Source: Chitinophagaceae bacterium
Lineage (GTDB): Bacteria; Bacteroidota; Bacteroidia; Chitinophagales; Chitinophagaceae
Assembly: GCA_009996555.1 (NCBI GenBank)
Contig: JAACZX010000001.1
Location: 1-22,534 of the forward strand
Direction of reading: 5' to 3'
DNA length: 22,534 bases
Under the pieces are notes generated by a model, which was not told the DNA's origin, ran no database searches, and saw nothing but the letters and a program-made list of their open reading frames with translations. Below are positions 8,543-15,605 of the stretch, one piece after another. The first letter of the stretch is position 1, and each line of letters starts with the position of its first letter. Made by a program: the position numbers and the translations under genes.

Positions 8543-8923
8543 CTAATCACATTTATTCACTGCTACAGCATAAGACACCACTTTCGCCAGCATGATCTTG
8601 TTTTTTACAGCAGGATCATCCTGCATAAATTGCTGTGCTTCTTTTTCATCCTTTGCATAAAAGATCACCAGGCCCATCATACCGGGATCGCTTGTTTCCA
8701 GCTGTGTTCGACCGGCAAGTATTACAACGCCCTCAGCTTTTAATTTAACGAGTCGCTGAAAATGTTCGCCAACAATGGCCTCGTCTGCCTTGCTCCAGTT
8801 TTTTTCTTCTTTATATTTTTCCGTGAGTGTAAGTATACCCAGCCATTGCGGCGTTTTTGTTTTCTCCTGTGCACAAAGTTGTATTGTAAATAAGAAGCAA
8901 ATGAGTGTAAGAAGTTGTTTCAT
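8543..8923 (-). CDS. YciI-like (YCII-related) protein with signal peptide
   Basis: 126 residues with an N-terminal Sec signal (about residues 1-19, ending QLCAQ). The rest fits a YciI-like ferredoxin-type alpha/beta domain. H54 in GEHFQRLVKLKAEGVVILAGRT is at the usual conserved His position, and the DDPAVKNKI segment matches the DPxv motif. YciI-family proteins resemble muconolactone isomerases, and their function in most bacteria is unknown. Secretion is a variation on the mostly cytoplasmic family. Lies 9 nt after the DUF1801 gene. Confidence 0.8.
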   Translation of the reverse strand: MKQLLTLICFLFTIQLCAQEKTKTPQWLGILTLTEKYKEEKNWSKADEAIVGEHFQRLVKLKAEGVVILAGRTQLETSDPGMMGLVIFYAKDEKEAQQFMQDDPAVKNKIMLAKVVSYAVAVNKCD

Positions 8924-8932
8924 ATTTCTTTT

Positions 8933-9388
8933 TTATCGTTTTAATTTTTGTTCGTACAAACTGATCCATTCATCGGCAGACATTTTACCGGCCAGTTCAC
9001 CAATCAATTCAAATGGAATATCCTCGGTTTTTTTGTAACGGATACAGCTTTTGCCCATATCTAATTTCTTCGGTGAAGCTTTTGCATGCGCCGCCGTAAA
9101 CCATTTCAGCAATTCGGGGCTTGAGTAAATGCCCATGTGATAAACGGCAATAAAGTTTTTTTGCGATGCAATGCCCATAAACGGCAAAGGGTCTTTTGGA
9201 TTGCAATGATAACCTGCAGGGTATTTTGAATGCGGTACACAATAGCCCAGCATACCATACCCCATCGCTTCTTTAAAGCCGGACGAGAGGTTTTTTTTGA
9301 TCACGGCTCTTAGTTTCTTAAAAGCGGCCTGCCGTTCTGCTGGCATTTCGGCAATATAATCTGCGGCAGATGTTGCTGAGGATTGCAT
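8933..9388 (-). CDS. DUF1801 (YdhG-like) protein
   Basis: A 151-residue cytoplasmic protein. YIAEMPAERQAAFKKLRAVIKKNL at the start, then GYGMLGYCVPHSKYP, an IAVYHMGIY strand and the late MGKSCIRYKKTEDIP are the recognised pattern of the DUF1801/YdhG family, a small alpha/beta fold sometimes compared with frataxin-like proteins. Its biochemical role is not established. First gene of block B; the 503 nt upstream must hold its promoter, and TTAATTTG on the minus strand about 25 nt before the start is a one-mismatch -7 candidate. Confidence 0.83.
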   Translation of the reverse strand: MQSSATSAADYIAEMPAERQAAFKKLRAVIKKNLSSGFKEAMGYGMLGYCVPHSKYPAGYHCNPKDPLPFMGIASQKNFIAVYHMGIYSSPELLKWFTAAHAKASPKKLDMGKSCIRYKKTEDIPFELIGELAGKMSADEWISLYEQKLKR

Positions 9389-9891
9389 GTGTATGTTGAT
9401 TTGTTTGGGTTTACAAATTAAGGTTTTACAGGTAAGCTGCGGACCATGCCTATAGAATTTATACTACAAGAAAACTATTAAAAACAAGTACAAGCTAATA
9501 CGCAAAGGTTCTATTGTAATCGGCTTCCGGCTGTTGTTACTTTGTGTCATCAACGGTGATAATAAAGACAGCGAAAAACCAAATATAAATGAATTGATCC
9601 CGATGAAAAACTGTTTACCCTTGTAGCCAACAACAACCAATTCCTATTTGAAGATCCGATTTTAACCAGTTCCCTGTTTACCCAAAACCCACAATAAAAC
9701 CAGAGTTTAAAAGGTCGTTTACCCTATACCACATTACCAAGTCCTGTAAGAAAACCATTTCAATCCGTACCAATGAAGCCATAGTTTCCGGATGTTCCTG
9801 ATGATGATAAACCAGTTCTACGAAACTATTTTTCCCCTGAAACCTGAATTCCAACAATAGCTGATCGTTTCTACGATGAGCTTTTTTGTTT
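9389..9891. other. 503-nt region between the two small-gene blocks, no convincing gene
   Basis: On the minus strand an open stretch of about 70 codons runs from just inside the DinB end to a stop at 9678-9680, but it has only a TTG or an internal ATG (9782, 34 residues) as a start. On the plus strand one frame between about 9590 and 9890 reads as a hydrophilic, Pro-rich sequence broken by several stops. The 8-mer GTTTACCC occurs three times (near 9613, 9676 and 9718). This may be a decayed gene or spacer plus the block B promoter; I cannot decide. Confidence 0.35.
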
Positions 9892-10416
9892 TTAGAAACT
9901 CAGTATTCTGAAAAACTCCGGCCAAGGCCCCAGCTCTTCTTTATACTGTTTGGCCATTACCCTTGTGATCTGTGCAAGATGGGTAAGGTCGTGCACCACC
10001 CAGGTTGATAAAAGATTCCGCAAGGTTACTTCGCCCAAAACCGGATGCTTTCCTTTACGCTCAAGATCCTGTTCCGTTAGCGTAAGGTTTTTCAACCATC
10101 GGGTATTTTCAGCCCGTACGGTTTCAAACTCATCCAGTAATTGTTGTAATGTTTTGTCTTTGCTTTCTTCGTACTGCGCAAAGCGGTCGTAAGGCGCAAA
10201 GGGTTTTGCTGTGCCATGCTCCAGAATCAGTTTTGCCCGCACAACCCAATCTGTCCGCTCTCCGTGAATAAGATGGCCCACCACATCGTACGGCGAAAAA
10301 GTATCAGGACCTTCGTTATTCATTACCCAATCAGCAGCAATATTTGCAAGCAGGGTTTTTAAAACAGCTGGTGTTCGTTCAAGAATTTCAATTGCCTGTT
10401 CTTTATTGTACTTCAT
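9892..10416 (-). CDS. Cytoplasmic DinB-family (DinB_2) protein
   Basis: 174 residues with no signal peptide. Helical throughout, with the DinB metal triad visible as H48 (DVVGHLIHGE), H142 and H146 (VVHDLTHLAQI). The SPYDVVGHLIHGE and WVVHDLTHLAQITR segments are typical of the DinB/DfsB-like subfamily. Members bind Zn, Ni or Fe, and several transfer thiol cofactors; the substrate here is unknown. Its ATG overlaps the TGA of the TfoX-N gene by four bases (ATGA), so the two are translationally coupled. It closes block A. Confidence 0.85.
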   Translation of the reverse strand: MKYNKEQAIEILERTPAVLKTLLANIAADWVMNNEGPDTFSPYDVVGHLIHGERTDWVVRAKLILEHGTAKPFAPYDRFAQYEESKDKTLQQLLDEFETVRAENTRWLKNLTLTEQDLERKGKHPVLGEVTLRNLLSTWVVHDLTHLAQITRVMAKQYKEELGPWPEFFRILSF

Positions 10417-10772
10417 TTCTTTTTAGCTGCTTTCTTTTTCTTACTTGATTTTGCAATTTTATTATAGTCCAGCGCCAGCTGTACCCAGTAATCCAATTGC
10501 TTTTTTGTTTTCAATACATCATCGCTTATAAAGTAATAACCTTTCATATCCCTGCCTTTCATTTGCATGGCCTTGCAGCCCGGCATTTCCTGTACTGTTT
10601 CATCCAATGCAGGATCAATACGCACCATTATTTCATCAGTGTGTACTGCCACACACATCTTATCATCCACCATAAAACACAGGCCTTTAAAAATTTCCTT
10701 CTCTTCTGAAATGGTATGTGTCTGTTCTACCAGGTCACGAACCCGTTGTGCCAGTTTTTCGTCGTAAGCCAT
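10413..10772 (-). CDS. TfoX/Sxy N-terminal domain protein
   Basis: 119 residues: a lone TfoX N-terminal domain (MAYDEKLAQRVRDLVEQ, then EIFKGLCFMVDDKMCVAVHTDEIMVRID, then GYYFISDDVL), followed by a Lys-rich tail (KSSKKKKAAKKK). The C-terminal TfoX domain found in gamma-proteobacterial competence regulators is missing. In Bacteroidota such stand-alone domains are common and not shown to control competence. The basic tail might contact nucleic acid (inference). Lies 9 nt after the SRPBCC gene and overlaps the DinB gene by 4 nt. Confidence 0.83.
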   Translation of the reverse strand: MAYDEKLAQRVRDLVEQTHTISEEKEIFKGLCFMVDDKMCVAVHTDEIMVRIDPALDETVQEMPGCKAMQMKGRDMKGYYFISDDVLKTKKQLDYWVQLALDYNKIAKSSKKKKAAKKK

Positions 10773-10781
10773 TGTTTGTTT

Positions 10782-11285
10782 TTATGAATTGATGACATGC
10801 CGGATATGTTCATTTTTATTCCGCAGATCAATGCCTCCTTCAAACATCGATTTCATGTTGGCCAGATAAAACGTCCAGCCTCCATGACAGCCAACATGGT
10901 ATTGTTGTTTTGATTTTTCATCAAGGGGAATATTATCCTGCAGCAGTTCCACCATCATTTCATCCTGCTCAGGATAAATACGAACACTGCAATTACCTGC
11001 ATTACCAAAACGGAATTTGAAAAAATCGGTTCCGTTGCAATCAAGTATTTCACCGGTTTCAGTTACATCATCACTATAGCCATGCCAGCGCCAGACATAA
11101 TTGTCGCCGGGCTGTGCCAATTCTGTATTGCTACGTACTACTCCATCGGATGTGCTGTATTCAGCAAAACGCAGAAACCAGTATTCCATACCTGCTCTTG
11201 TTGCCCATGCATGATAAATTTGTTCTGCTGATGTTTCTTTAATGCTGATGCGAACAGTAAACCTGCTCCAGTCAATTACAGACAT
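10782..11285 (-). CDS. SRPBCC / AHSA1-like START-domain protein
   Basis: 167 residues from the ATG at 11285; the TTG six bases upstream overlaps the previous stop and is unlikely. The sequence fits the helix-grip fold: FTVRISIKETSAEQIYHAWAT at the N-terminus, a YVWRWHGYSDDVTETGEIL beta meander, and a long C-terminal helix GCHGGWTFYLANMKSMFEGGIDLR that closes the cavity. Such proteins bind hydrophobic ligands or are activators (Aha1-like), but most stand-alone bacterial members have no assigned role. Starts 2 nt after the DUF6265 gene. Confidence 0.82.
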   Translation of the reverse strand: MSVIDWSRFTVRISIKETSAEQIYHAWATRAGMEYWFLRFAEYSTSDGVVRSNTELAQPGDNYVWRWHGYSDDVTETGEILDCNGTDFFKFRFGNAGNCSVRIYPEQDEMMVELLQDNIPLDEKSKQQYHVGCHGGWTFYLANMKSMFEGGIDLRNKNEHIRHVINS

Positions 11286-11287
11286 GA

Positions 11288-11773
11288 TCAACTTTTTTTA
11301 CGTGAATAATAGAAGTTTGATTTTTTCACTGGAATAGTTGTACCGTCATCAATTACTGCATGAATAGAATCGGCGTTAACCAATGTGTAACTGATGCGTT
11401 TTGGAAAATCATGCTGCGGGTTTTCCGCAACAAAGCCTGTGCTGCTGTGCGAAGTGATCTTAAATGGCACAGGCTGCTCTCCGTTCTGACTCCTTACTGC
11501 AGGGATGTAGTAATACTGGCCATTGCGGTATGCCAGCTCAATTTTTTCCAGTGGCAGTTCAGTTCCGTCAGCCCGTGTTATAACACTTTCGCCTGCAAGT
11601 GTGCTGTCGTTAGCAATGGCCCATTTTTCTGTAATAATGCCCCGCCTTGTTTGCATTTGCCATGAACCCTTTAGCCAGTGAAATGTTTTTAACGGTCTGT
11701 TCACTACGGTTGATTCTGTAACAAAACTGCAAACAGTAAGCAACAGTAGAACTGCAATGCTGTTCTTGTTCAT
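11288..11773 (-). CDS. DUF6265 family exported protein
   Basis: 161 residues from the ATG at 11773 (a TTG at 11779 is the only earlier start). The N-terminal hydrophobic run (SIAVLLLLTVCSFVT) predicts a Sec signal. A lipocalin-like pattern follows: FHWLKGSWQM, EKWAIANDSTLAGES, and the conserved ENPQHDFPKRISY, which is diagnostic for DUF6265. The function is unknown; a periplasmic ligand-binding role is a guess. Starts 6 nt after the VOC gene. Confidence 0.75.
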   Translation of the reverse strand: MNKNSIAVLLLLTVCSFVTESTVVNRPLKTFHWLKGSWQMQTRRGIITEKWAIANDSTLAGESVITRADGTELPLEKIELAYRNGQYYYIPAVRSQNGEQPVPFKITSHSSTGFVAENPQHDFPKRISYTLVNADSIHAVIDDGTTIPVKKSNFYYSRKKS

Positions 11774-11779
11774 ACACAA

Positions 11780-12178
11780 TTATTGTCTGTATTTCTCCGG
11801 TATGTTATGCAATGCAATGCGGTTGCCTTCGGTATCTGAGAACACAGCCATATCGCCATATTCATCAGAAATAACAGTTTTCGGAACAAGCACTTTACCC
11901 CCGGCAGGTTCTACACGATCAAGAAAGATCTGTACATCAGGATTGCCGTTGAGGTAAATCAACGGACCATCAGTAGCCGAAGGTTTGTAAAAGCCGGTAC
12001 TTTCCTGTACCAGTGTGCCACCAATTCCTTTCATAGGATCATCAATGGGGAACATCCGCATTTTTGTTCCCTGGAAATCCAGTGCCTGCATTTGAAACTG
12101 AAAAACAGCTTCATAAAATTTTTGTGCACGGTCGATGTCGGTTGCCGGTATTTCAAACCAGCTGATAGCATTATCCAT
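11780..12178 (-). CDS. VOC-family protein, first gene of block A
   Basis: 132 residues. WFEIPATDIDRAQKFYEAVFQFQMQ opens the first beta-alpha-beta-beta-beta module. GGTLVQES and PLIYLNGNPDVQIFLDRVEPAGGKVLVPKT form the second, ending YGDMAVFSDTEGNRIALHN. These are characteristic of PhnB/glyoxalase-like VOC proteins; substrate and metal cannot be assigned. It leads a five-gene minus-strand run with gaps of 6, 2, 9 and -4 nt. The promoter must lie in 12179-12300, but I see no good TAnnTTTG box there. Confidence 0.85.
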   Translation of the reverse strand: MDNAISWFEIPATDIDRAQKFYEAVFQFQMQALDFQGTKMRMFPIDDPMKGIGGTLVQESTGFYKPSATDGPLIYLNGNPDVQIFLDRVEPAGGKVLVPKTVISDEYGDMAVFSDTEGNRIALHNIPEKYRQ

Positions 12179-12511
12179 AATGTAGGTTTTAATTTTATAA
12201 TGTTTCCTTGTTTCTTTTCATCCTTTGTTTGAAAATACTCCTTTCATTCTTTCGCCTCCTTACTACCAATGTTTGCATGATGCAGGAATGTAAGTCATCT
12301 TGCATTGTATGGCAGATAGGTTTCACTGCGTTGTTTACTTAAAGTTCCGAAATAGCACAGAAGAATTTACTCCGTTCATCACATGCGTTAAAAGCGTAAT
12401 AAGGATTAATAACCATATTGACAGCAAACATTCATACCGGCCACCAGCCGATAGTATATGTTTACTTTTTTGTGGACGTCAGCCCTTAACTTTGCGGTTT
12501 AAATCATCGGT
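12179..12511. other. Intergenic region between divergent genes
   Basis: 333 nt between the block A VOC gene and the small CxxC gene. It holds an 11-bp palindrome TGCATGATGCA at 12274-12284 and, at its right end, the -7 box of the CxxC gene. The open frame at 12300-12515 has no recognisable protein character and overlaps that promoter. Confidence 0.45.
12487..12494 (+). promoter_or_regulatory. -7 box (TAACTTTG) for the small CxxC gene
   Basis: An exact match to TAnnTTTG, ending 17 nt before the ATG. A good -33 TTTG is not present at standard spacing; the nearest, 12469-12472, is 14 nt away. Confidence 0.5.
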
Positions 12512-12742
12512 ATGAAAAAGCGGGTCTGTCTGGTTGCTGTTTTATTGATAGTGTTCCTGTTTGCAGGTGTTGATGCGGAGGCACAATGTTCCATTTGTAC
12601 GAAAACAGCATCACAATTAGGTGAAAAACCAGCCAAAGCCCTGAACGGAGCCATCCTTTACCTGATGATGTCCCCGCTGCTTATTATCGGATTCATTTGG
12701 TGGCGCTGGTGGAAGACACAGAAGAACGTAGAGCAGGCATAA
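12512..12742 (+). CDS. Small exported CxxC membrane protein
   Basis: 76 residues. A Sec signal peptide (MKKRVCLVAVLLIVFLF..., likely cleavage after AEA at about residue 24) is followed directly by Q-C26-S-I-C29-T-K. Next come a Lys/Ala-rich linker with GEKPAKALN and one transmembrane helix (about 46-63) rich in Leu/Ile/Trp, with a basic end WRWWKTQKNV. The mature protein would expose a CxxC pair outside the membrane. I do not recognise a named family, but this layout recurs in Bacteroidota as a conserved hypothetical. A redox, metal or heme role is possible but unproven. Monocistronic, with a good -7 box; no clear terminator. Confidence 0.7.
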   Translation: MKKRVCLVAVLLIVFLFAGVDAEAQCSICTKTASQLGEKPAKALNGAILYLMMSPLLIIGFIWWRWWKTQKNVEQA

Positions 12743-13132
12743 CCTGCAGATTACCCTCTTATTAGTAATTAGCAAATATTTCTGGCAGGAACAATAGTCC
12801 ACCGCCAATCCTTATTGCTGTTAGCTTTCCCGATAAATCCCTATTTTTGAGGGAATTGACCTGTGGTAAAGGATTTGAGAAAAGAATGGGTCAAGAGTGA
12901 AGGAAGGATTTGAGCGTGAGCTTCTGAATTGCTGATCGTCTTTTGTTGCGTCGCACTTGTGTACTGCATTGCCTGTTTTGGCAGCGCCTTTCATATATCT
13001 ATCTAAAGTTTGGCTTTAACGCTGCATAGCGAACAAAGCGTACAAGTGAGTGACACAACCAAGCATCATCTGCATTCTTCAGCTTGCCCCATTCTCTCTT
13101 TCTTATTTATTAACGATTAATCTCTCATTATA
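12743..13132. other. 390-nt structured non-coding stretch
   Basis: It contains a small hairpin TCCCT/AGGGA at 12838-12854, a direct repeat AAGGATTTGAG at 12869 and 12904, and a long imperfect inverted repeat (12945-12964 with 13040-13059). No reading frame looks real. It may hold the promoter of the RicT gene and a REP-like element or small RNA; no known RNA class is recognisable by eye. Confidence 0.4.
12945..13059. repeat. Imperfect inverted repeat, about 20-nt arms
   Basis: The left arm GTTGCGTCGCACTTGTGTAC (12945-12964) and the reverse complement of the right arm 13040-13059 (GTTGTGTCACTCACTTGTAC) share GTTG, GTC, ACTTGT and a terminal GTAC, with small shifts between them. About 75 nt separates the arms. 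It looks like two inverted copies of one short repeat. Confidence 0.5.
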
Positions 13133-14566
13133 ATGAGTTGTACAACATGTAGTACGGGTAAACCCGGCGGTTGCAAAAGCAACGGTGGCTGCAGCACGGG
13201 TGGTTGTAACCGCCTGAACGTGCACGACTGGCTGGCCAACCTTCCGTTTAGTGACCCCGACAGTGATTGCCGGGTTATAGAAGTAACTTTTAATAATGGC
13301 AGCCGGAAAGAATTTTATCGTAACAATACCCTGCAAACTTTTATAAAAGGTGACATGGTTACCGTGGAAGGTGTGAGTGGTTTTGATGTGGGCATGGTAA
13401 ACCTGAGTGGTGAGCTGGTGCGTTTGCAAATGAAGAAAAAGGGTGTGAAAGAAGATAACCCCGAGATCAAAAAGATCATGCGCAGGGCCAATGATATGGA
13501 TCTGCAGAAATGGAAAGAAAGCAAGGAACGTGAAAAACCATCGCTGGTTCGTGCAAGAGCTATCATTATTCAGCTGAAGCTGGATATGAAGTTGATTGAA
13601 GTGGAATTCCAGGCCGATGGACGTAAAGCAACTTTTTATTATACCGCTGAAGACCGTGTTGATTTTCGTGAGCTGATCAAGATCTATGCAGGTGAGTTTA
13701 AGATAAAAGTGGAGATGAAGCAGATCGGCATAAGACAGGAAGCAGCGAAAATTGGCGGTATTGGCAGTTGCGGCAGAGAGTTATGCTGCAGCAGCTGGCT
13801 CAGCGATTTCAAGAGTGTAACCACTACCATTGCCCGTTACCAGAACCTCACCATTAATCAAACAAAACTGAGCGGACAATGTGGCCGTTTGAAATGTTGT
13901 TTGAATTATGAGCTGGATACTTACCTGGATGCATTGCAGCATTTTCCGAACAATGCAGATACGTTGGAACTTACACGTGGCACTGCACAGCTGATCAAAA
14001 AAGATATTTTCAAAAACCTGATGTGGTATGTGTTGCCCGACAGCAACAAACAATATCCTGTGCCGATTGAACGGGTAAAAGAGATCAGGTTTATGAATGT
14101 GAAAGGCCAACGCCCTGATGAGTTAGGCGCTATTGAACTTTCGCCTGCAAAAGCAGAAGAGAAAGAACATGCACATGTGGAGCTGGTGGGCCAGATCAGT
14201 TTACGTACACTGGAGCGCAACAGCAAAAAACGGAAAGACAAAGAACGTTCGCAGCAACAGCGCCAACAGGGTGGCCAGCAACAAGGTGGTGGACAAGGTC
14301 AGCAACGTGGTCCGCAACAGCAAAGACCACAGCAGCAGAACCGTCCGCAGCAAGGCCAGGGCAACCAGCAAAATAAACAAGGTGGCGGGCAGGGACAGCA
14401 ACGTGGTCCACAACAGCAAAAGCCGCAGCAGCAGAACAGACCACCGCAACAACAACGTGGTCCGCAGCAACAGCGTCCGCCGCAAAACAAACCACAACAA
14501 CCGCAACAAAACAGGCCGCAGATAGAGAAGAAAAAAGATCAGCCGCCGCAAAATGATAATGCATAA
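13133..14566 (+). CDS. PSP1 domain protein, RicT/YaaT-like, with Gln/Pro-rich tail
   Basis: 477 residues. The Cys-rich N-terminus has C3, C6, C14, C20 and C25. The PSP1 core (about 45-330) carries the two double-Cys signatures GSCGRELCCSSWL (C213, C218, C219) and SGQCGRLKCCLNYE (C250, C255, C256). These match RicT, which in Bacillus joins RicA and RicF in an Fe-S complex acting with RNase Y in RNA maturation. A basic segment (KKRKDKER, 365-372) leads into a tail of about 105 residues of Q, P, G, R and N. The tail holds a 32-residue repeat unit twice. Bacteroidota homologues often have disordered tails. The Cys-rich N-terminus could bind another cluster or metal (inference). A strong terminator follows. 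Confidence 0.85.
   Translation: MSCTTCSTGKPGGCKSNGGCSTGGCNRLNVHDWLANLPFSDPDSDCRVIEVTFNNGSRKEFYRNNTLQTFIKGDMVTVEGVSGFDVGMVNLSGELVRLQMKKKGVKEDNPEIKKIMRRANDMDLQKWKESKEREKPSLVRARAIIIQLKLDMKLIEVEFQADGRKATFYYTAEDRVDFRELIKIYAGEFKIKVEMKQIGIRQEAAKIGGIGSCGRELCCSSWLSDFKSVTTTIARYQNLTINQTKLSGQCGRLKCCLNYELDTYLDALQHFPNNADTLELTRGTAQLIKKDIFKNLMWYVLPDSNKQYPVPIERVKEIRFMNVKGQRPDELGAIELSPAKAEEKEHAHVELVGQISLRTLERNSKKRKDKERSQQQRQQGGQQQGGGQGQQRGPQQQRPQQQNRPQQGQGNQQNKQGGGQGQQRGPQQQKPQQQNRPPQQQRGPQQQRPPQNKPQQPQQNRPQIEKKKDQPPQNDNA
14285..14476 (+). repeat. Tandem 96-bp repeat inside the RicT tail
   Basis: Two units start at 14285 and 14381. Both encode GGGQGQQRGPQQQ followed by K/R-PQQQNRP. The 96-bp period is 32 codons, so changes in copy number keep the frame. 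The second unit is diverged at its end. Confidence 0.7.
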
Positions 14567-14572
14567 ACAAAC

Positions 14573-14602
14573 AAACCCCGACGAAAGTTGGGGTTTTGTT
14601 TT
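14573..14602 (+). terminator. Rho-independent terminator after the RicT gene
   Basis: A 10-bp stem (14573-14582 with 14587-14596, one G-T wobble) closed by a GAAA tetraloop and followed by TTTTGTTTT, starting 7 nt after the stop. Confidence 0.88.
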
Positions 14603-14671
14603 AACCAAACATCAGCATGATTGTCTTTGAATTTGTAATCAACCGCATTAAACATTTCGTAACTTACTACA

Positions 14672-15526
14672 ATGCCCCGCTGGATGAAACGTTCCTTCAT
14701 GATTCTCGGAATAATATTGCTGCTCTGGCTTGTGCTTGCACAAAGCTGTATGAAAATGCGCATCAGCGACAGTAAGGCCAAAGAAAAATTTGCCGCACAA
14801 GATGTTGTTTTAAAAACGCCGGTTATAACCATTAATGGATTTCCGTTGCACTATGCACAAACCGGCAGCGATACATTACCCACTTTAGTATTTGTGCATG
14901 GCACACCGGGCAGCTGGGATGCGTTTGCATCTTACCTGCGCAACAAAGAATTGCTGCAGCATTACAGAATTATTTCCATCGACAGGCCAGGTTTTGGTTA
15001 CAGCGATTTTGGCAATGCCATGAATCTTGCTGCGCAAACAAACATCATCAGTGCGTGGATGGATTCTGTAACCAACAATAAGCCCATGATCCTGATCGGC
15101 CATAGTATGGGCGGGCCATTGATCATAAAACTTGCAGCAGCCCGTCCGCAATACACAAAAGCATTGGTGATACTTGCAGGATCGCAAGATCCTGCTGCAG
15201 AGAAACCTGAAAAGTGGCGGCCCGTTTTATTTAAAACACCACTGAATTATTTTGTGCCCGGTGCTTTGCGGCCAAGCAACGAAGAGATGTGGTACTTAAA
15301 AACTGATCTTAAACAGATGCAACCGGATTATGAAAAAATCACCTGCCCGGTTTACATTCTTCATGGAACAAAAGACATGCTGGTACCTTACAGCAATGTT
15401 GCTTACACACAAAAGATGCTCACAAAAACCGATTCAGTTTTTGTAACTACGTTTGAAAAAGAAAATCATTTTATCGTTTGGACGAGAGAGAAAGAAATTG
15501 TGGAGTTATTGATGAAGATGAAGTAG
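14672..15526 (+). CDS. Membrane-anchored alpha/beta hydrolase
   Basis: 284 residues. An N-terminal hydrophobic segment (about 8-24, ending LAQSC) is a membrane anchor or an atypical lipoprotein signal. The alpha/beta hydrolase fold follows: oxyanion loop HGTPGS (76-81), DRPGFGYS, nucleophile elbow G-H-S145-M-G-G, acid D235 in HGTKDMLVP and base H266 in KENHFIVW. The complete Ser-Asp-His triad indicates an active hydrolase, but the substrate (ester, lipid or amide) is not evident. The lid region between 175 and 215 is short. The gene stands alone on the plus strand, converging on the GH3 fusion gene. Confidence 0.85.
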   Translation: MPRWMKRSFMILGIILLLWLVLAQSCMKMRISDSKAKEKFAAQDVVLKTPVITINGFPLHYAQTGSDTLPTLVFVHGTPGSWDAFASYLRNKELLQHYRIISIDRPGFGYSDFGNAMNLAAQTNIISAWMDSVTNNKPMILIGHSMGGPLIIKLAAARPQYTKALVILAGSQDPAAEKPEKWRPVLFKTPLNYFVPGALRPSNEEMWYLKTDLKQMQPDYEKITCPVYILHGTKDMLVPYSNVAYTQKMLTKTDSVFVTTFEKENHFIVWTREKEIVELLMKMK

Positions 15527-15583
15527 GGTCGGGACGCTTGAGCGGCCTGAACCGTAGTCCAAAAAATATTATTCACTCGTTGA

Positions 15584-15600
15584 GATCGCACAAAGCGATC
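15584..15600. terminator. Weak hairpin between convergent genes
   Basis: GATCGC and GCGATC (15584-15589, 15595-15600) pair perfectly around a 5-nt loop. The following ACTATTATTT is T-rich on the plus strand but not a pure T run, so termination is only plausible. Confidence 0.4.
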
Positions 15601-15605
15601 GACTA

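Noticed and set aside
9611..9725. GTTTACCC repeats as a CRISPR-like array
   Set aside because: Only three 8-nt copies, unequal spacing and no conserved longer repeat or cas gene.
10413..10772. TfoX gene as a sign of natural competence
   Set aside because: Only the N-terminal domain is present, and no competence gene is nearby; stand-alone domains are common in this phylum.
12300..12515. 71-codon plus-strand ORF before the CxxC gene
   Set aside because: It runs through the -7 box and start of the CxxC gene and has no protein-like pattern.
14299..14490. Cys-rich small ORF on the minus strand opposite the RicT tail
   Set aside because: It is the complement of CAG/CAA-rich repeat codons; the cysteines come from reading the repeats backward, and the plus-strand PSP1 gene explains the sequence.
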